The notes: a model not told the origin generated them from the letters alone. A DNA stretch of 64,000 nucleotides from Streptomyces coeruleorubidus (GCF_008705135.1 NZ_CP023694.1:5251001-5315000); one strand, 5' to 3'; positions 15,812-25,354 are shown, numbered from the stretch's first letter. Made by a program: numbers and translations.

Positions 15812-17386
15812 GTGGTCGTGCCGGAGCTGCGTCCTTGGCGGGCCGCGAGACCGCATGTGGTGCGGATCGCGAACGCCGTACGACCGCGCCTGGCCAGGGC
15901 CGCCGCAGCCGCGAAACCACGGGTCGCGCGGCTCGCCAGAGCCGGGAAACCGCAGGTCACACGGGTCACGCGGCCCTGGCAGTACACCGCGGGCGCCACC
16001 ACCGCCGGTCTGGCGCTGGCCGCCGGTGTGGTGACCGCCGCCGGCCCCTGGGATTCCTCGGGTCAGCGTACGGCCGAGCGGGACCGGGCCGCGGCCCTGG
16101 GCCGCGCGGGTGGCACAGATCACGGCCGTGTCCCCGGCGCGCCCGCGCAGCCCCGGCCGGCCCCCAGCGCCGGACCCGTGCTGACCGGCCTGGGCGGCAT
16201 CAGCACAGTGAAGTCCGCCCCGGACGGCAAGGCCCTCGCGAAGACCCTCATGCCCCTGCTGAAGGACCCGGCGCTCGGCCCCCGGCCCGCGGCGGCGGTC
16301 CTGGACGTCACGACCGGCAGACGCCTGTACGGCACCGCCTCGGACGCCGCCCTCACCCCGGCCTCGACGACGAAGATCGCCACGGCCGTCGCCGCGCTGT
16401 CCGCGATGGGCGCCGACCACCGCCTCACCACCCGCGCCGCGCTGGAACCCGACACGAAGGAGGTCGTCCTGGTCGGCGGCGGCGACCCCACCCTCACGGC
16501 CCGCGAGGCCTCCGACGGCTGGGCGAGCCTGCGCATCCTGGCCGACCAGACGGCCGCGGCCCTGGCCCAGCGCGGCGTCCGCGACGTGACGCTCTCCTAC
16601 GACACGACCCTCTACGCGGGCAGCCAGAAGCACCCGATCGGAGTCAACCCCAATCTCGCCCTCGTCAGCCCCCTGATGGCCGACGAGGGCCGTACGAACG
16701 ACTCGACGAGCGGCCCGGTCACCCGCGTGACCGACCCGGCCGCGGACGCGGCCCGCCGCTTCGGGGACCTCCTGAAGGACCGCGGCATCAAGGCCACCTC
16801 CCCCGGATTGTCGAAGGCCACGACCCGCGCGAAGACCCTGGCCACGGTCGCCTCGCCCCCGCTCTCGGCCCTCGTCGAACGGATGCTGACCGACAGCGAC
16901 AACGACATCGCCGAGGCCCTCGCCCGCCACACGGCGATCGCCACGGGCCACCGGGCCGACTTCGCCGGCGCCGACCTGGCGATCAACGCCCGGCTCCGCA
17001 CACTCGGCCTGCCCGTCAAGGGAGCCGCCTTCAAGGACGGCAGCGGCCTGAACCGCGCCGACAGAATGACGGCCGGCCTCCTCACCGCCCTCCTCGCCAA
17101 GGCGGCCGACCCCGCCCACCCCGAACTCCGCCCGGCCCTCACCGGCCTCCCCGTCGCCGGCTTCACCGGCACCCTGACCACCCGCTACACGAACGGCGCA
17201 GCCGGCGTGGTCCGCGCCAAGACAGGCACCCTGACCGGCGTGAACACCCTCGCGGGCACGGTCGTCGACCAGAACGGCCGCCTGCTGGCTTTCGCCTTCA
17301 TGGCCAACAACACGACAAACCCGGCGGCGGCCCAGAAGGCCCTGGACAGGGCGGCGACGACGTTGGCGGCGTGCGGCTGCCGGTAA
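15812..17386 (+). CDS. dacB: D-alanyl-D-alanine carboxypeptidase/endopeptidase (PBP4, S13)
   Basis: The 524-aa protein trims peptidoglycan stem peptides outside the membrane. It has an Arg-rich N-terminus, one transmembrane or signal segment (about residues 55-75), and the three penicillin-binding motifs of class S13: STTK (Ser about 185), SDN (about 361) and KTG (about 470). GTG 15812 and GTG 15818 are both possible starts after GAAAGGGG. It is divergent from ppa and followed by the DUF2342 zincin, an order conserved in actinobacteria upstream of tilS-hpt-ftsH. Confidence 0.92.
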   Translation: MVVPELRPWRAARPHVVRIANAVRPRLARAAAAAKPRVARLARAGKPQVTRVTRPWQYTAGATTAGLALAAGVVTAAGPWDSSGQRTAERDRAAALGRAGGTDHGRVPGAPAQPRPAPSAGPVLTGLGGISTVKSAPDGKALAKTLMPLLKDPALGPRPAAAVLDVTTGRRLYGTASDAALTPASTTKIATAVAALSAMGADHRLTTRAALEPDTKEVVLVGGGDPTLTAREASDGWASLRILADQTAAALAQRGVRDVTLSYDTTLYAGSQKHPIGVNPNLALVSPLMADEGRTNDSTSGPVTRVTDPAADAARRFGDLLKDRGIKATSPGLSKATTRAKTLATVASPPLSALVERMLTDSDNDIAEALARHTAIATGHRADFAGADLAINARLRTLGLPVKGAAFKDGSGLNRADRMTAGLLTALLAKAADPAHPELRPALTGLPVAGFTGTLTTRYTNGAAGVVRAKTGTLTGVNTLAGTVVDQNGRLLAFAFMANNTTNPAAAQKALDRAATTLAACGCR

Positions 17387-17394
17387 CTGCCTAC

Positions 17395-17463
17395 CTGGCC
17401 GCAGGCAGCCGTTCCGCCCGGCCGCGGGCAGCCGGTCTGCCTGGCCGTGGGCAGTCGTTCCGC
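17395..17463. repeat. three 23-bp tandem repeats
   Basis: Three adjoining 23-bp units (17395-17417, 17418-17440, 17441-17463) share the pattern CYGGCCGYRGGCAGYCG, each ending TTCCGC or TCTGC. They begin 9 bp after the dacB stop in the otherwise featureless 246-bp gap before the DUF2342 gene. Confidence 0.75.
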
Positions 17464-17632
17464 TGGGGCGGAACGGGTGGGCACGGCCTGCAACGCCGAG
17501 CACCGGCCGAGAAACCCCGGCCATGCCGACCCTGGCGCACCGGCCACAACGCCCAGCACCCGACAACCAACCCGGCGACCCCCAACCCTCGCCGCCCTGC
17601 CCCAGCGGCCGGCGCTCACGTACGGTTGACGC

Positions 17633-18760
17633 ATGACGAGCATCGGTGGTGCTTCAACCGGCATGGTCGACTGGAATCTCGCGGTGGCGACCGCGACCCG
17701 GCTCGTACGGCCGGGCCCCGACGTCAGCGCCGACGAGGCCCGGGCCGTCGTCGCCGAGCTGCGGCGGCATGCCAAGGCCTCGGAGGGACACGTCCGGGGC
17801 TTCACCCGCCTGGGCACGGAGGAGGGCCACGACACCCCCGTCCTGGTCGTCGACCGCCCGGGCTGGATCCGCGCGAACGTCGCCGGCTTCCGGGAACTCC
17901 TGAAGCCCCTGCTCGACAAGATGCAGGACCGGCGCGGCAACACCCCCGGCGGCACGGTCATGAGCGCCGTCGGCGGCAAGGTCACCGGCGTGGAGCTGGG
18001 CATGCTCCTGTCCTTCCTGGCCTCCCGCGTCCTCGGCCAGTACGAGACCTTCGCCCCGGCCACACGCCAGCTTCCGGCCGGCGAGAACGGCGGCGGCAGG
18101 CTCCTGCTCGTCGCCCCGAACATCGTGCACGTGGAGCGCGAACTCGACGTCGACCCGCACGACTTCAGGCTCTGGGTGTGCCTGCACGAGGAGACCCACC
18201 GCACGCAGTTCACCGCCGTGCCCTGGCTGCGCGACCACCTCGAGGGCGAGATCCAGTCCTTCCTGGGCGAGACCGACGTCGACCCCATGACCGTCCTGGA
18301 ACGCGTACGCGAAGCCGCCCAGAGCCTCGCCGGGGGTCGCCCCGAGGCCGAGGAGGACGACGGCGGCCGCTCCCTCGTCGAGATCGTGCAGACGCCCGCC
18401 CAGCGCGAGATCCTCGGCCGCCTCACCGCCGTGATGTCCCTGCTGGAGGGCCACGCCGACTTCGTGATGGACGGCGTCGGACCGGACGTCGTACCGAGCG
18501 TCGGGGAGATCCGCGAGAAGTTCCAGCAGCGCCGCGCCAAGGGCGCCTCCCGCCTGGACCTGGCCCTGCGCAAGCTGCTCGGCCTGGACGCCAAGCTCCG
18601 GCAGTACCGGGACGGCGAACGCTTCGTACGGGCCGTCGTCGACGAGGTCGGCATGGACGGCTTCAACCGCGTGTGGACCTCGCCCAACACCCTCCCCACC
18701 AAGACGGAGATCGCCAAACCGGCGGACTGGATCGCGCGGGTGCATCGCAGGGCCGAGTAG
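17633..18760 (+). CDS. zincin-like metallopeptidase, DUF2342 family
   Basis: The 375-aa protein carries an HExxH-type motif, HEETHRTQF, at about residues 185-193, within a DUF2342 (zincin_2) domain; the family was once annotated as F420-biosynthesis-associated. The catalytic glutamate and both histidines are present, so peptidase activity is plausible but the substrate is unknown. No signal peptide is seen. No clear Shine-Dalgarno precedes ATG 17633, so a leaderless or weakly translated start is possible. It lies between dacB and tilS as in other Streptomyces. Confidence 0.88.
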   Translation: MTSIGGASTGMVDWNLAVATATRLVRPGPDVSADEARAVVAELRRHAKASEGHVRGFTRLGTEEGHDTPVLVVDRPGWIRANVAGFRELLKPLLDKMQDRRGNTPGGTVMSAVGGKVTGVELGMLLSFLASRVLGQYETFAPATRQLPAGENGGGRLLLVAPNIVHVERELDVDPHDFRLWVCLHEETHRTQFTAVPWLRDHLEGEIQSFLGETDVDPMTVLERVREAAQSLAGGRPEAEEDDGGRSLVEIVQTPAQREILGRLTAVMSLLEGHADFVMDGVGPDVVPSVGEIREKFQQRRAKGASRLDLALRKLLGLDAKLRQYRDGERFVRAVVDEVGMDGFNRVWTSPNTLPTKTEIAKPADWIARVHRRAE

Positions 18761-18956
18761 TGAACATCGCGGGAAGGTCGTGAAAGGAAACGGGCCCGCG
18801 GCAGGCGAACGCCCCTCCAATCACCCGTCCGAGGGACCGTGAGCGAGGGGTAGGCGTGCAATGCTCGGGGAACGGCCCGGTTCTGTCACCATCTACACAC
18901 TCTGCGTGACCGACACTCGGGTTCACCCCCCGAAAACTTCATGAAGGGAACCGGAC

Positions 18957-19994
18957 ATGGGTCCCCATCCTGCGGTCGCGGCGATACGCCTGGCGGTCCG
19001 CCGCGTCCTCCACGACCTCCTCACCGAGCACCACCGCACCGCCGCCGCACTCCCGCACGCCCCCTCGCACGAGCTGCCGCCCCCGCCGCTCGTGCTCGTG
19101 GCATGCTCCGGCGGCGCCGACTCCATGGCCCTAGCCTCCGCCCTCGCCTTCGAGTCCCCGAAGCTCGGCATCAGAGCCGGTGGGGTGACCGTCGACCACG
19201 GTCTCCAGCCCGGCTCCGACCTGCGGGCCGCTGAAGTCGTCCTGCGCCTGCGCGAACTCGGCCTCGACCCGGTCGACTCCGTCTCCGTGACCGTGGGCCG
19301 CGCGGGCGGACCCGAAGCCGCCGCCCGCGACGCCCGCTACGCCGCGCTCGACACCGCCGCCGAACGCCACGGCGCCGCCGCGGTCCTGCTCGGCCACACG
19401 CGGGACGACCAGGCCGAAACCGTCCTGCTCGGCCTCGCCCGCGGCTCCGGCATCCGCTCCCTGTCCGGAATGGCCGCGGTCTCGGGGGCCGACGGCCGTT
19501 ACCGGCGACCCTTCCTGGAACTCGACCGGCAGACCGCCCGCAAGGCCTGCATGGTCCAGTCCCTGCCCGTCTGGGACGACCCCCACAACGCCGACCCGGC
19601 CTACACCCGCTCCCGGCTGCGCCACGAAGGCCTGCCCGCCCTGGAGAAGGCCCTCGGCAAGGGAGTCGTCGAGGCCCTCGCCCGTACGGCCCGGCTCTCC
19701 CGCGACGACGCCGACGCCCTCGACTCCTGGGCCGCCCAGGCCGAGGCCACCGTCCGCGACGCCGCCGGGCTCCTGGAGTGCGCGAAGCTCTACGCCCTGC
19801 CGCCCGCCGTACGCCGCCGGATCCTGCGCCGGGCCGCCATCGCGGCCGGTGCCCCGGCCGGTTCGCTGTTCGCCCGGCACATCGAGGAAGTCGACCGGTT
19901 GATCACCGGCTGGCGCGGTCAGGGTGCCATCAACCTCCCCGGCAAGGTCGTGGCCCGGCGGCAGGGTGGCAGACTGGTGATTCGGCAAGGCTGA
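18957..19994 (+). CDS. tilS: tRNA(Ile)-lysidine synthase
   Basis: TilS converts C34 of the CAU-anticodon tRNA(Ile) to lysidine so that it reads AUA. The 345-aa protein has the PP-loop ATPase motif CSGGADSMALA at about residues 50-60, the HTRDDQAETVLLGLARGSG block, and a C-terminal substrate domain. GAAGGGAA precedes ATG 18957. It is followed by hpt and ftsH, a gene order kept across many bacteria. The gene is essential in most bacteria. Confidence 0.95.
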   Translation: MGPHPAVAAIRLAVRRVLHDLLTEHHRTAAALPHAPSHELPPPPLVLVACSGGADSMALASALAFESPKLGIRAGGVTVDHGLQPGSDLRAAEVVLRLRELGLDPVDSVSVTVGRAGGPEAAARDARYAALDTAAERHGAAAVLLGHTRDDQAETVLLGLARGSGIRSLSGMAAVSGADGRYRRPFLELDRQTARKACMVQSLPVWDDPHNADPAYTRSRLRHEGLPALEKALGKGVVEALARTARLSRDDADALDSWAAQAEATVRDAAGLLECAKLYALPPAVRRRILRRAAIAAGAPAGSLFARHIEEVDRLITGWRGQGAINLPGKVVARRQGGRLVIRQG

Positions 19995-20053
19995 ATCACG
20001 TCCCCTCCGGGAAGTCGGGGGAGGGGCCGCTCAGTCCGGGACGACCGAAAGTG

Positions 20054-20614
20054 ATGCGGGTGGACGCGAAAGACATGGGTGCCGACCTTCAGCAGGTACT
20101 CATCACCAAGGAAGAGATCGACGCCAAGCTGGGCGAGCTGGCCGCGAAGATCGACGCGGAGTACGCGGGCAAGGACCTGCTGATCGTCGGCGTCCTCAAG
20201 GGCGCGGTGATGGTCATGGCCGATCTCGCGCGGGCGCTGTCCACCCCCCTCACCATGGACTGGATGGCCGTATCCTCGTACGGGGCGGGCACCCAGTCCT
20301 CCGGTGTGGTGCGGATCCTCAAGGACCTCGACACCGACATCAAGGGCAAGCACGTCCTCATCGTCGAGGACATCATCGACTCCGGCCTGACCCTGTCCTG
20401 GCTGATCTCCAACCTCGGCTCGCGCGAGCCCGCCTCCCTCAAGGTGTGCACGCTGCTGCGCAAGCCCGAGGCCGCGAAGGTCGCCATCGACGTGGAATGG
20501 GTCGGGTTCGACATCCCCAACGAGTTCGTCGTGGGCTACGGCCTCGACTACGCCGAGAAGTACCGCAACCTCCCGTTCGTCGGTACGCTCGCGCCCCACG
20601 TGTACGGCGGCTGA
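20054..20614 (+). CDS. hpt: hypoxanthine phosphoribosyltransferase
   Basis: The 186-aa purine-salvage enzyme makes IMP/GMP from hypoxanthine or guanine and PRPP. The PRPP-binding motif VEDIIDSGLTL is at about residues 103-113, and the base-contacting C-terminal segment reads VGFDIPNEFVVGYGLDY. ATG 20054 matches the usual N-terminus MRVDAKDMG; GTG 20051 is adjacent and equally open. It lies 59 bp after tilS and upstream of ftsH, likely in the same operon as tilS. Confidence 0.95.
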   Translation: MRVDAKDMGADLQQVLITKEEIDAKLGELAAKIDAEYAGKDLLIVGVLKGAVMVMADLARALSTPLTMDWMAVSSYGAGTQSSGVVRILKDLDTDIKGKHVLIVEDIIDSGLTLSWLISNLGSREPASLKVCTLLRKPEAAKVAIDVEWVGFDIPNEFVVGYGLDYAEKYRNLPFVGTLAPHVYGG

Positions 20615-20763
20615 AACTCCGGCCGGGTGCCGTGACGGTGATCGGGAACCCCAGCGCGCTTCCCGCCGTTGGAGCATGCGTAGACGGATCGCCAGCCGTC
20701 CCGCGCGGCTTCAGGTGACAATGCTGGGGTACCGTCCGAAGAACAGGCTTTATCAAACTCACT

Positions 20764-22842
20764 ATGGCAGGAGGGACGGGGCGGCACCGCTCCGTATGGA
20801 TGGACGTGAAGCGATACTTCCGTGGGCCGGTCATGTGGATCGTGCTGGCCGTCCTTGCCGTGGTCGTGTTGATGCAGGTCGTCGGCTCGTCCGGCGGCTA
20901 CAAGACGGTGGACACCGGCCAGGTCGTCCAGGCGATCAACCAGAACAAGGTGGAGTCGGCCAAGCTCACCACCGGCGATGACGAGACCATCAAGGTCACG
21001 CTCAAAGAGGGCGTAAAGGTCGAGGGCAGCTCCAAGATCCAGGCGAGCTACATCGGCAACCAGGGCGAGGACATCGCCAACACGCTGCAGAACAAGTTCC
21101 AGAACAAGCAGATCCCGGACGGCTACACGGTCTCGCCGTCCAAGCAGAACCCGTTCATCGGGATGCTGATCTCTTTCCTGCTTCCCTTGATTCTCATCGT
21201 GGTCCTCTTCCTGTTCCTGATGAACCAGATGCAGGGCGGCGGCTCCCGCGTCATGAACTTCGGGAAGTCCAAGGCCAAGCTCATCACCAAGGACACCCCC
21301 AAGACGACGTTCTCGGACGTCGCCGGTTCGGACGAGGCCGTCGAGGAACTCCACGAGATCAAGGAGTTCCTCCAGGAGCCGGCCAAGTTCCAGGCCGTCG
21401 GCGCCAAGATCCCCAAGGGCGTTCTGCTCTACGGGCCTCCCGGTACCGGCAAGACCCTGCTCGCGCGTGCCGTCGCGGGCGAGGCCGGAGTGCCGTTCTA
21501 CTCGATCTCCGGTTCCGACTTCGTCGAGATGTTCGTCGGTGTCGGTGCCTCCCGTGTCCGTGACCTGTTCGAGCAGGCCAAGGCGAACGCCCCGGCGATC
21601 GTCTTCGTCGACGAGATCGACGCGGTCGGCCGCCACCGCGGCGCCGGCCTCGGCGGCGGTCACGACGAGCGCGAGCAGACGCTGAACCAGCTGCTCGTCG
21701 AGATGGACGGCTTCGACGTCAAGGGCGGCGTGATCCTCATCGCCGCGACGAACCGGCCCGACATCCTCGACCCGGCGCTGCTGCGCCCCGGCCGTTTCGA
21801 CCGGCAGATCGCGGTCGACCGTCCGGACATGCAGGGCCGTCTGGAGATCCTCAAGGTCCACCAGAAGGGCAAGCCGGTCGCGCCCGACGTCGACCTGTCG
21901 GCCATGGCCCGCCGTACGCCCGGCATGACGGGTGCCGATCTGGCCAACGTGCTGAACGAGGCCGCCCTGCTGACGGCCCGCAGCGACAAGAAGCTGATCG
22001 ACAACCACATGCTCGACGAGGCGATCGACCGTGTGGTCGCGGGCCCGCAGAAGCGGACCCGGATCATGTCGGACAAGGAGAAGAAGATCACCGCGTACCA
22101 CGAGGGCGGACACGCCCTGGTCGCGGCGGCTTCGCCCAACTCCGATCCCGTCCACAAGATCACGATCCTGTCGAGAGGCCGCGCCCTCGGCTACACGATG
22201 GTGCTGCCGGACGAGGACAAGTACTCGACCACGCGCAACGAGATGCTGGATCAGCTGGCCTACATGCTGGGCGGCCGCGCGGCCGAGGAGCTCGTCTTCC
22301 ACGACCCGACGACGGGTGCCGCCAACGACATCGAGAAGGCCACGGGCCTGGCCCGCGCGATGGTCACGCAGTACGGCATGACCGAGCGTCTCGGCGCGAT
22401 CAAGTTCGGCGGCGACAACACCGAGCCGTTCCTCGGGCGTGAGATGTCTCACCAGCGCGACTACTCGGAAGAGGTCGCGGCGCTGGTCGACGAAGAGGTC
22501 AAGAAGCTCATCGAGACCGCGCACAACGAGGCGTGGGAGATCCTGGTCGAGAACCGTGACGTCCTCGACAACCTCGTGCTGCAGCTGCTGGAGAAGGAGA
22601 CGCTGGGCAAGGAGGAGATCGCCGAGATCTTCGCCCCGATCGTCAAGCGCCCGCCGCGGCCTGCCTGGACGGGCTCTTCCCGTCGTACGCCGTCCACCCG
22701 CCCGCCGGTCCTCTCCCCCAAGGAGCTGGCACTGACGAACGGGGCGAACGGCGCGACGCCGGCCATCACCACCGCGAAGAGCACCGCGGCGGAACCCGCC
22801 CCGGCGCCCGAGCGAGCCCCGGAGGACCGCCCCGAGAGCTGA
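20764..22842 (+). CDS. ftsH: ATP-dependent zinc metalloprotease FtsH
   Basis: The 692-aa membrane AAA protease degrades misfolded membrane proteins and regulators. It has two transmembrane helices (about residues 21-38 and 130-152), Walker A GPPGTGKT (about 224), Walker B IVFVDEIDAVG, the second region of homology ending LLRPGRFDRQI, and the zinc site HEGGH (about 446-450). The C-terminal 60 residues are an Ala/Pro-rich tail typical of Streptomyces. ATG 20764 lacks a ribosome site; ATG 20800 (MDVKRYF) is a plausible alternative start. Confidence 0.96.
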   Translation: MAGGTGRHRSVWMDVKRYFRGPVMWIVLAVLAVVVLMQVVGSSGGYKTVDTGQVVQAINQNKVESAKLTTGDDETIKVTLKEGVKVEGSSKIQASYIGNQGEDIANTLQNKFQNKQIPDGYTVSPSKQNPFIGMLISFLLPLILIVVLFLFLMNQMQGGGSRVMNFGKSKAKLITKDTPKTTFSDVAGSDEAVEELHEIKEFLQEPAKFQAVGAKIPKGVLLYGPPGTGKTLLARAVAGEAGVPFYSISGSDFVEMFVGVGASRVRDLFEQAKANAPAIVFVDEIDAVGRHRGAGLGGGHDEREQTLNQLLVEMDGFDVKGGVILIAATNRPDILDPALLRPGRFDRQIAVDRPDMQGRLEILKVHQKGKPVAPDVDLSAMARRTPGMTGADLANVLNEAALLTARSDKKLIDNHMLDEAIDRVVAGPQKRTRIMSDKEKKITAYHEGGHALVAAASPNSDPVHKITILSRGRALGYTMVLPDEDKYSTTRNEMLDQLAYMLGGRAAEELVFHDPTTGAANDIEKATGLARAMVTQYGMTERLGAIKFGGDNTEPFLGREMSHQRDYSEEVAALVDEEVKKLIETAHNEAWEILVENRDVLDNLVLQLLEKETLGKEEIAEIFAPIVKRPPRPAWTGSSRRTPSTRPPVLSPKELALTNGANGATPAITTAKSTAAEPAPAPERAPEDRPES

Positions 22843-22880
22843 CCCGCTCTCCCGGCGGCCCCACCGGGCCCGGAATGGAT

Positions 22881-22920
22881 GCCGCGCCCCCCAGGTTTTA
22901 GCCTGGGGGGCGCGGCTTTT
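22881..22920 (+). terminator. rho-independent terminator after ftsH
   Basis: A perfect 15-bp GC stem (22881-22895 with 22902-22916), a TTTTAG loop and a TTTT tail separate ftsH from folE. It implies that folE has its own promoter in the short stretch that follows, or is made by read-through. Confidence 0.92.
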
Positions 22921-22969
22921 CGCCATCTGCGCAGGCCGCCCCCTGATGGACACAGGAACGAGGCACCAG

Positions 22970-23575
22970 ATGACCGACCCCGTGACGCTGGACGGCGAGG
23001 GCCAGATCGGCGAGTTCGACGAGAAGCGGGCCGAGAACGCCGTACGGGAGCTGCTGATCGCGGTCGGCGAGGACCCTGACCGCGAGGGACTCCGCGAGAC
23101 GCCGGCGCGGGTGGCGCGGGCGTACAAGGAGATATTCGCGGGGCTGTGGCAGAAGCCCGAGGACGTGCTGACGACGACGTTCGACCTCGGGCATGACGAG
23201 ATGGTGCTGGTGAAGGACATCGAAGTCCTGAGCTCGTGTGAACACCATCTCGTGCCGTTTGTCGGAGTTGCCCACGTTGGCTACATTCCGTCCGTCGAGG
23301 GTAAGATCACCGGCCTCTCCAAGCTGGCGCGGCTCGTGGACGTGTACGCGCGCCGTCCGCAGGTGCAGGAGCGACTGACCACACAGATCGCCGACTCCCT
23401 GATGGAGATCCTGGAGCCGCGTGGCGTGATCGTCGTCATCGAGTGCGAACACATGTGCATGTCGATGCGCGGGGTCCGAAAGCCGGGTGCGAAGACGATC
23501 ACCTCGGCGGTCCGCGGCCAGCTTCGTGATCCCGCGACCCGCAATGAGGCCATGAGCCTGATCATGGCGCGCTGA
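22970..23575 (+). CDS. folE: GTP cyclohydrolase I
   Basis: FolE converts GTP to dihydroneopterin triphosphate, the first step of folate synthesis. The 201-aa protein has the zinc ligands in SSCEHHLVPF (about C91, H93, H94) and in ECEHMCM (about C160), plus the family stretch SKLARLVDVYARRPQVQERLT. ATG 22970 follows ACGAGG; an earlier ATG at 22946 lacks a ribosome site. The rest of the folate genes lie just downstream but on the opposite strand. Confidence 0.95.
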   Translation: MTDPVTLDGEGQIGEFDEKRAENAVRELLIAVGEDPDREGLRETPARVARAYKEIFAGLWQKPEDVLTTTFDLGHDEMVLVKDIEVLSSCEHHLVPFVGVAHVGYIPSVEGKITGLSKLARLVDVYARRPQVQERLTTQIADSLMEILEPRGVIVVIECEHMCMSMRGVRKPGAKTITSAVRGQLRDPATRNEAMSLIMAR

Positions 23576-23604
23576 CCCGAGCCCCGGGGCTCCCGGGGCG
23601 GGTC
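23574..23604. terminator. bidirectional hairpin between folE and the DUF3180 gene
   Basis: GACCCG/CGGGTC outer arms and CCCCGGG/CCCGGGG inner arms form a GC-rich hairpin spanning the ends of the two convergent genes (folE stop at 23575, DUF3180 stop at 23603). There is no T-tract, so it probably acts as a weak two-way terminator or 3' stabiliser. Confidence 0.5.
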
Positions 23605-24091
23605 ACGTCGTGGGGGCCGCCCCCGTGCCGTCGTGTTCGTCGTCCTCCGGGAGCTTGCAGACGCGCTCCAGGAAGATGGCGGCCGCTATGACGCCGATGC
23701 CCGCGAGGACCGAGAAGCCGGCGGAGATGGCCTGGTCGCGGCGGGCGGGGTTGTCGAGGGACTCCAGGAGGAAGACGCCGGTGCCGCCGTACATGCCGGC
23801 GACAAGGGCGGCTACCAGGGCGCTGGCCTGGCCGAAGACGACCGCGCGGGCCGCCATCATGGGGTCGACGCCCTTGGCGTCGGGCTGCCGCTCGCGCTGG
23901 GCCTTCAGCCGGGCGCGGATCGAGAGCGCCGTGGCCAGCAGGACCACGGCGATCAGAGCCAGGACGATGGGGGCGGCCAGGGGGACGCTCGGCAGGGTCC
24001 CGATCGAGTTCCACAGGCGGGCGCCCGCCCAGGACAGCACCCCCGCCACGACGAAGACGCCGGCCAGCACCCTGATGCGCAGCTCTTTCAC
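23603..24091 (-). CDS. DUF3180 membrane protein
   Basis: This 162-aa protein has four predicted transmembrane helices (about residues 9-25, 38-58, 82-102, 118-140) with a hydrophilic stretch between the second and third. The sequence and its position directly after folK match DUF3180, an actinobacterial membrane family of unknown function that regularly follows folK. It lies 59 bp downstream of folK on the same strand and is probably the last gene of that operon. Confidence 0.85.
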   Translation of the reverse strand: MKELRIRVLAGVFVVAGVLSWAGARLWNSIGTLPSVPLAAPIVLALIAVVLLATALSIRARLKAQRERQPDAKGVDPMMAARAVVFGQASALVAALVAGMYGGTGVFLLESLDNPARRDQAISAGFSVLAGIGVIAAAIFLERVCKLPEDDEHDGTGAAPTT

Positions 24092-24150
24092 AGTGTCCCT
24101 TCGGTTCCCCCGGCTCCGGCCTGGTTGTGCGGCCGTCTCGACCTTAACGG

Positions 24151-24762
24151 CTACTCGGGCAGCCGGAGTTCCAAGTCCGGGCGGGGCGCCACGCCGTCGC
24201 GGGTGACGGCGTCCAGCAGACCGGCGACCGGGCCGCGCCCGGGGAGCTGCGCCTCGGGATCCAGGTCGTGCCAGGGGGCCAGGACGAAGGCGCGCTCGTG
24301 GGCGCGGGGGTGGGGGAGCGTGAGCTGCGGGTCGTCGGAGACGACGTCGGCGTAGGACACGATGTCGACGTCCAGGGTGCGCGGGCCCCAGTGCTCGTCC
24401 CGGACGCGGTGGAAGGCCTCCTCGACCGCGTGCGCGCGCTCCAGCAGCGAGGACGGCGGCAGGGTGGTCTTCAGGACCACGACCGCGTTGAAGTAGGCGG
24501 GCTGGCTGCCGGGCTCCACGCCCCAGGGTTCGGTCTCGTAGACCGGGGAGACGGCCTTGATGCGGAGACCGGGGGTGTCCTCCAGGGCGTCGATGGCTCC
24601 CTGGAGGGTCTCCAGGCGGTTGCCGAGGTTCGAGCCGAGGGCGACCACGGCCCGTTTCGGGTTGCTGAGCGTGGTGTCGGCGGCGTCGACCTTCTCGACG
24701 ACGGAGGCGGGTACCGGCTGTACGGTCGGGTCGCTGGGACCCTTGAGGAAGGGCGCGGTCAT
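24151..24762 (-). CDS. folK: 6-hydroxymethyl-7,8-dihydropterin pyrophosphokinase
   Basis: FolK pyrophosphorylates hydroxymethyl-dihydropterin for folate synthesis. The 203-aa protein contains ALGSNLGNRLETLQGAI and the HPPK signature block ...RDEHWGPRTLDVDIVSY, then LPHPRAHERAFVLAPWHDL. A 40-residue N-terminal extension precedes the HPPK core, as in other Streptomyces. ATG 24762 overlaps the folB stop (ATGA), so the two are translationally coupled. Confidence 0.94.
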   Translation of the reverse strand: MTAPFLKGPSDPTVQPVPASVVEKVDAADTTLSNPKRAVVALGSNLGNRLETLQGAIDALEDTPGLRIKAVSPVYETEPWGVEPGSQPAYFNAVVVLKTTLPPSSLLERAHAVEEAFHRVRDEHWGPRTLDVDIVSYADVVSDDPQLTLPHPRAHERAFVLAPWHDLDPEAQLPGRGPVAGLLDAVTRDGVAPRPDLELRLPE

Positions 24763-25118
24763 ACTCGGCTCCGGGTGATGGTGACGGTCACGTCGTCGAA
24801 GGGGACCGTGATCGGGGCGTCCGGCTTGTGGACGCACACCTCGACCTCCCGGACCCCGTCGTGCTTCAGACAGACCTGGGCGATGCGCTCGGCGAGCGTC
24901 TCGATGAGGTTGACGGGCTCGCCCTGGACGACGGCCACGACCTCCTCGGCCACGATGCCGTAGTGCACGGTCTTCGCCAGGTCGTCGTCGGCCGCGGCCG
25001 GTCGGGTGTCCAGGCCGAGGACGAGGTCCACGATGAAGGTCTGGCCCTCCTCGCGTTCCCTCGGGAACACACCGTGGTGCCCGCGGGCCTTCAGGCCGCG
25101 CAGCGCGACACGATCCAC
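24759..25118 (-). CDS. folB: dihydroneopterin aldolase
   Basis: FolB cleaves dihydroneopterin to hydroxymethyl-dihydropterin and glycolaldehyde. The 119-aa protein reads VDRVALRGLKARGHHGVFP, with the GxHGV motif and active-site tyrosine region VHYG followed by LIETLAERIAQ. GTG 25118 is chosen because AGGAG is eight bases upstream and the length fits; the earlier GTG at 25127 overlaps that ribosome site. It is followed immediately by folK. Confidence 0.94.
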   Translation of the reverse strand: MDRVALRGLKARGHHGVFPREREEGQTFIVDLVLGLDTRPAAADDDLAKTVHYGIVAEEVVAVVQGEPVNLIETLAERIAQVCLKHDGVREVEVCVHKPDAPITVPFDDVTVTITRSRV

Positions 25119-25354
25119 GCGAATCACTCCTGCAATCGTTGGTCACGGCCGGTCCGTGCCGTGTGCGGGCGGCAACCGGCCTCGGTCGAATCTACCTGCG
25201 AGCCCGGACGGGGCCGGGCCACGGGGGCGTGGGCCCGGGCCGGGGCCGGCAGGATTCACCCGGCGTTTCCCCTGGAGAACCCGGCGGCTCACGGGTTGGT
25301 AGCCGCCCATACCCGCGGGTCCGTGATTCCAACCACTTCCTGCCGCGTACCCAC
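25119..25354. other. gap between SnoaL-like gene and folB
   Basis: This 236-bp stretch has no supported gene. It contains GC-rich direct and inverted words around 25195-25250 (for example GGGCCGGGCC and GGGCCCGGGCC) but no clear terminator. A promoter for folB-folK-DUF3180 may lie here. Confidence 0.35.

Noticed and set aside
17395..17463. CRISPR array
   Set aside because: The 23-bp units are directly adjoining with no spacers and there are only three. No cas genes are present.
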